8,350 bases of DNA from Gemmatimonadota bacterium. Lineage in GTDB: Bacteria; Gemmatimonadota; Gemmatimonadetes; Gemmatimonadales; Gemmatimonadaceae. The notes below the pieces were generated by a model, which did not search any database, was not told the DNA's origin, and saw only the letters and a list, made by a program, of their open reading frames with translations. Location of the stretch: NCBI GenBank assembly GCA_028287225.1, contig JAQBPZ010000058.1:1-8350 (forward strand), read 5' to 3'. The position numbers and the translations under genes were made by a program. Of this stretch, positions 5,632 through 8,350 are shown piece after piece (the stretch's first letter is position 1; the number at the start of each line of letters is the position of its first letter).

Positions 5632-5637
5632 ATTATA
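5632..5637 (-). promoter_or_regulatory. TATAAT -10 element of the Hsp15-like gene (leaderless transcript)
   Basis: On the minus strand the sequence reads GCATATAATGAGTCATG, where the final ATG is the gene start at 5626. The exact consensus -10 box is followed by only five bases, so initiation 6-8 bases after it falls on or next to the ATG. The -35 region at normal spacing is weak (TGCGCC). Confidence 0.65.
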
Positions 5638-5673
5638 TGCCCCCGCCACCAGGCGGCGCAGGGGCCGTGGCGC

Positions 5674-5702
5674 TTGACGGATATACTTTGAGCTGATATA
5701 TT
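5674..5702 (+). promoter_or_regulatory. Sigma70-type promoter of the MarR-family gene
   Basis: TTGACG (5674-5679, five of six) is followed by 17 bases and TATATT (5697-5702, five of six). The predicted start is near 5709, leaving a leader of about 23 bases to ATG 5732 or 41 bases to ATG 5750. The hexamer GATATA occurs directly after the -35 box (5680-5685) and again at 5695-5700. The region is distinctly AT-richer than its surroundings. The candidate operator at 5702-5720 covers the end of the -10 box and the start site. Confidence 0.8.
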
Positions 5703-5720
5703 TCGACATAGAAACATAAT
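5702..5720 (+). promoter_or_regulatory. Candidate MarR operator, copy 1
   Basis: The segment beginning TTCGACAT and ending ACATAAT matches the segment upstream of the nitroreductase gene (6258-6276) at 15 of 19 positions, including eight identical bases at the start. It overlaps the -10 element and start site of the MarR gene, which fits autorepression. The sequence is only weakly self-complementary. Confidence 0.55.
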
Positions 5721-5731
5721 AGATCGATTCA

Positions 5732-6205
5732 ATGCGACGCCGGAGGGACATGCCGACGCATCATCAGGGGAGCGCGGACGAGGTCCGCGCGCTCGACGCC
5801 TTCATCAAGCTCGTGCGCGGCACCAATTCAACGCTCGCGGAGCTGCTGCCCCCGCTCCAGCGCGACTTCGGGCTCACCGAGAGCCAGCTGGGCGTGCTCG
5901 AGGCGCTGCACCATCTCGGCCCCCTGGCGCAGGGGCAGATCTGCCAGAAGATCCTGAAGAGCGGGAGCAACGTCACCACCGTCGTCGACAACCTCGAGCG
6001 CGATGGGTTGGTGCGCCGGGTTCGCGATGCGGACGACCGGCGGGTGCAGGTGGTGCACCTCACCGAGAAGGGACGGGAGCTGATCGAGCGGGCCTTCCCG
6101 GCCCATGCCGCCCGAGTCACCGCGCTCATGGCCACACTCTCCAGCGAGGAGCAGGCAGAGCTCGGCAGGCTGTGCCTGAAACTCGGACGGGCTGTCGCGG
6201 GTTGA
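5732..6205 (+). CDS. MarR-family transcriptional regulator, MhqR-like
   Basis: The product is 157 residues. Helices at about 17-46 give the dimer interface (LDAFIKLVRGTNSTLAELLP). The winged helix-turn-helix covers about 48-112, with recognition-helix region SGSNVTTVVDNLERDGLV and wing RRVRDADDRRVQVVHLTEKG. The C-terminal helices contain FPAHAARVTALMATLSSEEQAEL (122-144). The FPxH...LSxEEQ tail and the SGS(N/I)T..VD.LE recognition helix are close to Bacillus subtilis MhqR, a repressor released by quinone-like electrophiles. Cysteines are at 71 and 148; whether they sense is unknown. It most likely represses itself and the nitroreductase and hydrolase genes downstream, because a shared motif lies at both upstream regions. 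ATG 5732 has no Shine-Dalgarno. ATG 5750 has GGAGGG, but only 2-3 bases away, so either start is possible. The MarR call is firm; the MhqR assignment rests on resemblance and neighbours. Confidence 0.92.
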   Translation: MRRRRDMPTHHQGSADEVRALDAFIKLVRGTNSTLAELLPPLQRDFGLTESQLGVLEALHHLGPLAQGQICQKILKSGSNVTTVVDNLERDGLVRRVRDADDRRVQVVHLTEKGRELIERAFPAHAARVTALMATLSSEEQAELGRLCLKLGRAVAG

Positions 6206-6257
6206 TCGTCCCGAAGGCGTCGGTAGCGGTCAGCGGGCGAACGATGCGGTCATGTAA

Positions 6258-6276
6258 TTCGACATCGCAATATCAT
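6258..6276 (+). promoter_or_regulatory. Candidate MarR operator, copy 2, upstream of the nitroreductase gene
   Basis: The segment beginning TTCGACAT and ending ATATCAT shares 15 of 19 bases with the site over the MarR promoter. It ends 17 bases before the nitroreductase ATG. The surrounding 25 bases (6252-6276) have a loose dyad, ATGTAATT and AATATCAT, around a 9-base centre. From memory, AATTCGACAT also resembles one half of the Bacillus subtilis MhqR box, which is centred on GAATTC. No clear -35/-10 pair is visible beside it. Confidence 0.55.
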
Positions 6277-6293
6277 CATACGGAGAATACAGA

Positions 6294-6929
6294 ATGCGTA
6301 CCAATATCGACGACGGGAACACCATGACGCAGCCGACCGCGGCGCAGGCGGCCGAGTCGCGCCGGTCGGTGCGCCAGTACGAGCCAGCACCGATCCCCGA
6401 GGCCGACCTGCGCGAGCTCCTGCGCCTCGCCGGACGTGCGCCGAGCGCATTCAACGCGCAGCCGTGGCGCTTCGTCGTGGTCCAGGACGATACGCTCCGT
6501 GCCGAGCTGTCGGCCGCCGCGTACGGCCAGCAGCAGATCGTGCGCGCCCCAGCGACCATCGTCATGTACAGCGACATGGCCAGCGCCCTGGATCGCATGC
6601 CCGAGTCCATGCATCCGGACATGCCGCAGGACAAGCGCGACGCGGGCGTCGCGAGCTTCCGCGCCACCTTCGCCGGCCAGTCTGACGACCAGCGCGAGGC
6701 ATGGGGGAACGCGCAGTCGAACATCGCGCTGGGCTATCTCCTCCTCCTCGCGGAAACGCTGGGCTACGCCACGTCGCCGATGCTCGGCTTCGAGTCCGAG
6801 AAGGTGAAGGCCGTGCTCGGCCTGCCCGCACATGTCCGCATTCCCGCGCTGGTGTCGATCGGGTACGCGGCCGAGGAGGGATTCCGTCCGCACCGCCTGC
6901 CGGCGGAGTCGCTCGTCGAGTTCCGCTGA
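6294..6929 (+). CDS. Nitroreductase-family FMN oxidoreductase, MhqN-like
   Basis: The 211-residue product has the nitroreductase fold. RRSVRQYEP (23-31) and APSAFNAQPWRF (49-60) form the FMN-binding N-terminal signature. SPMLGFESEKVKAVLGLP (161-178) and the C-terminal IGYAAEEGFRPHRLP (189-203) complete the flavin site. Members are homodimers that use NAD(P)H to reduce nitro compounds or quinones by two-electron transfer, which avoids semiquinone radicals. Two starts are plausible: ATG 6294 with GGAG nine bases before it (used here), and ATG 6324 with GGGAA closer to the conserved region. The gene lies 88 bases after the MarR gene with a candidate operator between them. It is followed after 10 bases by the MhqD-like hydrolase, so these two form an operon. 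The substrate is inferred as quinones or other electrophiles from this context only. Confidence 0.9.
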   Translation: MRTNIDDGNTMTQPTAAQAAESRRSVRQYEPAPIPEADLRELLRLAGRAPSAFNAQPWRFVVVQDDTLRAELSAAAYGQQQIVRAPATIVMYSDMASALDRMPESMHPDMPQDKRDAGVASFRATFAGQSDDQREAWGNAQSNIALGYLLLLAETLGYATSPMLGFESEKVKAVLGLPAHVRIPALVSIGYAAEEGFRPHRLPAESLVEFR

Positions 6930-6939
6930 GGGCACGGCC

Positions 6940-7566
6940 ATGACCGCCCTGGACCTGCACGTTCATCGATGGGAGCCCGGTGCGACGCCGGGCGGCCCGA
7001 CGCTGCTGCTGCTTCACGGCACGGGCGGCGATGAGCACGACCTCGTGCCGCTGGCTCGTCTGGTGGCGCCGGGCACCGCGCTCCTGAGCGTTCGTGGCAA
7101 CGTGCTGGAGCAGGGCGCGCCGCGCTTCTTTCGTCGCCTGGCCGAGGGGGTGTTCGACCTTGACGATCTGGCACGGCGGACGGAGGCGCTGGCGGACTTC
7201 GTCGAGGCTGCGGGAACGCGGTATGGGTTCGCGCTGGACCGTCTGCATGCGTTGGGCTTCTCGAACGGGGCCAACATCGCGGCCAGCCTGCTGCTCACGC
7301 GACCGTCGGTTCTGGCCGGCGGGGTGCTGATCCGGGCGATGGTGCCGTTCGAGCCGGCGGTCGTGCCGTCGCTCGTGGGGCGCGGGGTGCTGCTGAGCCA
7401 GGGGCGGATGGATCCCTTGATCCCGACAGCGGGGGCGGAGCGACTCGCGGCACTCCTGTCGGAGGGCGGTGCGGAGGTGGAGCTCGCGTGGCAGGCCGCG
7501 TCGCATGGACTGGTGCAGGGGGACGTGGATGCGGCCACCCGGTGGCTGTCGGCGGCGGTGGCCTGA
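6940..7566 (+). CDS. Alpha/beta hydrolase of the phospholipase/carboxylesterase family, MhqD-like
   Basis: The 208-residue product carries LLLLHGTGGDEHDLVPLA (22-39), then RGNVLEQGAPRFFRRLAEGVFD (52-73), the nucleophile elbow GFSNGANIAASLL with Ser108, IRAMVPFEP (131-139), Asp158 in SQGRMDPLIP and His189 in ASHGL. The HGTGGDE, VRGxVLExGxPRFFRR and GFSNGANIA segments together are the hallmark of the MhqD/YodD-type hydrolases, so the resemblance is stronger than a generic esterase hit. In Bacillus subtilis mhqD belongs to the MhqR quinone regulon, but its physiological substrate is not established. ATG 6940 is supported by GAGGG nine bases upstream and a homologous N-terminus. An in-frame start at 6832 would overlap the nitroreductase gene and add an Arg/Ser-rich stretch that is plainly out-of-frame sequence. 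It is cotranscribed with the nitroreductase gene, and no terminator is visible afterwards. Confidence 0.9.
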   Translation: MTALDLHVHRWEPGATPGGPTLLLLHGTGGDEHDLVPLARLVAPGTALLSVRGNVLEQGAPRFFRRLAEGVFDLDDLARRTEALADFVEAAGTRYGFALDRLHALGFSNGANIAASLLLTRPSVLAGGVLIRAMVPFEPAVVPSLVGRGVLLSQGRMDPLIPTAGAERLAALLSEGGAEVELAWQAASHGLVQGDVDAATRWLSAAVA

Positions 7567-7580
7567 TCCACGCACAGGGC

Positions 7581-7608
7581 TTGCACGCCGAGCCGGATCG
7601 CGTAAATT
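7581..7608 (+). promoter_or_regulatory. Possible promoter of the TetR-family gene
   Basis: TTGCAC (7581-7586), 16 bases, then TAAATT (7603-7608) is a moderate sigma70-like pair with a predicted start near 7615. The -10 lies within the left arm of the inverted repeat at 7601-7626, which would let a bound repressor block it. The hexamers are only partly matching, so this is tentative. Confidence 0.45.
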
Positions 7609-7626
7609 ACCGACCAGTCATTTACG
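7601..7626. promoter_or_regulatory. Inverted repeat CGTAAAT-N12-ATTTACG, candidate TetR operator
   Basis: Two perfect 7-bp arms (7601-7607 and 7620-7626) are separated by 12 bases and overlap the candidate -10 box. Separated half-sites of this span suit a TetR-family dimer or dimer pair. An autoregulatory operator is the natural reading, but no binding evidence exists. Confidence 0.5.
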
Positions 7627-7667
7627 GTGCAGCGCTGGAGCTCTCGGGAAGGGTGTCACCGTTCGAC

Positions 7668-7700
7668 GGCTGGTCATGACTGACCGGCCGGTTACCAGCC
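7668..7700. promoter_or_regulatory. Second palindromic cluster before the TetR coding start
   Basis: GGCTGGT (7668-7674) and ACCAGCC (7694-7700) are perfect inverted arms. Between them lie two perfect palindromes, GTCATGAC (7673-7680) and ACCGGCCGGT (7683-7692). Such nested dyads are typical of repressor binding regions. The cluster sits between the candidate promoter and the GTG start, so it would be in the leader DNA if the GTG is used. Confidence 0.45.
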
Positions 7701-7714
7701 TCAGGAATGATCCC

Positions 7715-8350
7715 GTGTCCGAGTCCACCGCAGAGCCGCGCTGGCGCCGCCTCCCCGAGGAACGGCCCCGGCAGATCCTCGACGCCGCCTTCGCGGTGTT
7801 CGCGGAGCGTGGCCTCGCTGCCGCCCGACTCGACGACATCGCCAAGCGCGCCGGACTCTCCAAGGGGACCATCTACCTGTACTTCCCCAACAAGGAAGAG
7901 CTCTTCCGCGAGGTCGTCCGCAGCACGGTCATCGCCTTCATCGAGCGTGGCGAGGCCGTCCTGGACTCCGAGCCCGACCCGAGCCGGGCACTCCTGCGAT
8001 GGATGGACGGCTACTGGGCGTGGCTCCGCTCCCCCGTGTTTCCGGCCATGCACCGCCTCGTGAACTCCGAGCTGCACAGCTTCCCGGACCTCGCGGCCTT
8101 CTACGCCACCGAGGTCATCGAGCGCTCGCAGCGGCTCGTGTGTGGCCTGATCGAGCGCTGCATGGACGCGGGAATCTTCCGGCGCATGGAGCCCCTCGTC
8201 GCCGCCCGCATGCTGAGCGCCCTCTTCATCACGCACGGCAACTGGTACCACCAGCGCACCCACTTCAAGTCCATCGCCAATCTGCCGGACGAGCGCCTGC
8301 TCGAGCAGATCCGCGATTTCTTCTTTCACGCCATGCGCCCGGACGCTCCG
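7715..8350 (+). CDS. TetR/AcrR-family transcriptional repressor (3' end beyond window)
   Basis: The frame is open from GTG 7715 to the last base, 212 codons without a stop. The N-terminal helix-turn-helix is clear at about residues 18-64: ILDAAFAVFAERGLAAARLDDIA, then KRAGLSKGTIYLYFPNKEELF, the TetR recognition-helix signature. The remaining helices (about 68-205) form a ligand and dimerisation domain. Family length is about 190-220, so only a few codons are probably missing. CAGGAA about 8 bases before GTG 7715 supports that start. An in-frame ATG at 7676 adds 13 residues but lies inside palindromes and has no ribosome binding site. TetR repressors often sit next to the efflux or detoxification genes they control, and the target here is presumably to the right of the window. 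The ligand cannot be inferred. Confidence 0.92.
   Translation, partial: MSESTAEPRWRRLPEERPRQILDAAFAVFAERGLAAARLDDIAKRAGLSKGTIYLYFPNKEELFREVVRSTVIAFIERGEAVLDSEPDPSRALLRWMDGYWAWLRSPVFPAMHRLVNSELHSFPDLAAFYATEVIERSQRLVCGLIERCMDAGIFRRMEPLVAARMLSALFITHGNWYHQRTHFKSIANLPDERLLEQIRDFFFHAMRPDAP

Noticed and set aside
6832..6939. N-terminal extension of the MhqD-like hydrolase
   Set aside because: It overlaps the nitroreductase gene, is Arg/Ser-rich and lacks a ribosome binding site; ATG 6940 has one and matches the family start.
6562..7575. Long minus-strand frame across the nitroreductase and MhqD-like genes
   Set aside because: Spans two real genes and their junction; Arg/Ser/Pro-rich shadow without domain features.
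7622..8329. Minus-strand frame opposite the TetR gene
   Set aside because: Shadow of a frame with an unmistakable TetR helix-turn-helix.
1..8350. tRNA, rRNA, CRISPR array, insertion sequence, prophage or toxin-antitoxin genes
   Set aside because: No cloverleaf, spaced direct repeats, transposase or terminal repeats were seen, and all gaps are short with explained structure.

Overview
This is a GC-rich (about two-thirds G+C) bacterial chromosomal window with short intergenic gaps. No phage, transposon, tRNA, rRNA or CRISPR features were seen. The gene set (bactofilin with an envelope peptidase, glycine-zipper lipoprotein, S41 protease, S21/IF-1 pair) fits a Gram-negative, free-living bacterium. 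Protein style suggests Gemmatimonadota or a similar high-GC phylum, but this is an impression and not a search result.

Left part (1-1912): a leftward pair encodes a bactofilin (617-1075) and, 3 bases after its stop, the N-terminal 204 residues of a membrane-anchored protein that runs off the left edge (1-613). That protein has the look of an M23 peptidoglycan endopeptidase and would be the bactofilin's partner in cell-wall remodelling. A non-coding stretch of about 300 bp separates it from a rightward lipoprotein gene (1382-1912) with a C-terminal glycine zipper.

Middle part (1939-5626): a near-consensus sigma70 promoter drives a translation pair, rpsU (S21) and infA (IF-1). Its leader holds a perfect 11-bp stem-loop, and the pair ends at a strong 13-bp terminator stem. 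Next come a C-terminal processing protease (S41, with PDZ), a perfect 14-bp stem, and an alpha/beta hydrolase of the phospholipase/carboxylesterase family. Facing the hydrolase is a leftward S4-domain (Hsp15-like) gene, separated from it by a 14-bp perfect palindrome. The Hsp15-like gene has TATAAT five bases before its ATG and is probably leaderless.

Right part (5632-8350): a compact electrophile-response module. A MarR regulator resembling MhqR is followed by a nitroreductase resembling MhqN and a hydrolase resembling MhqD. These three families are separately placed members of the quinone-stress regulon of Bacillus subtilis and are contiguous here. A shared motif (15 of 19 bases identical) lies over the promoter of the regulator gene and again just upstream of the nitroreductase, and is the obvious candidate operator. 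The window ends inside a TetR/AcrR repressor gene whose upstream region carries several dyads.

No wholly new system is evident. The best leads are the condensed Mhq-like module with its shared motif, the rpsU leader stem-loop, the leaderless Hsp15 gene, and the bactofilin-peptidase pair with a long cytoplasmic N-terminus.
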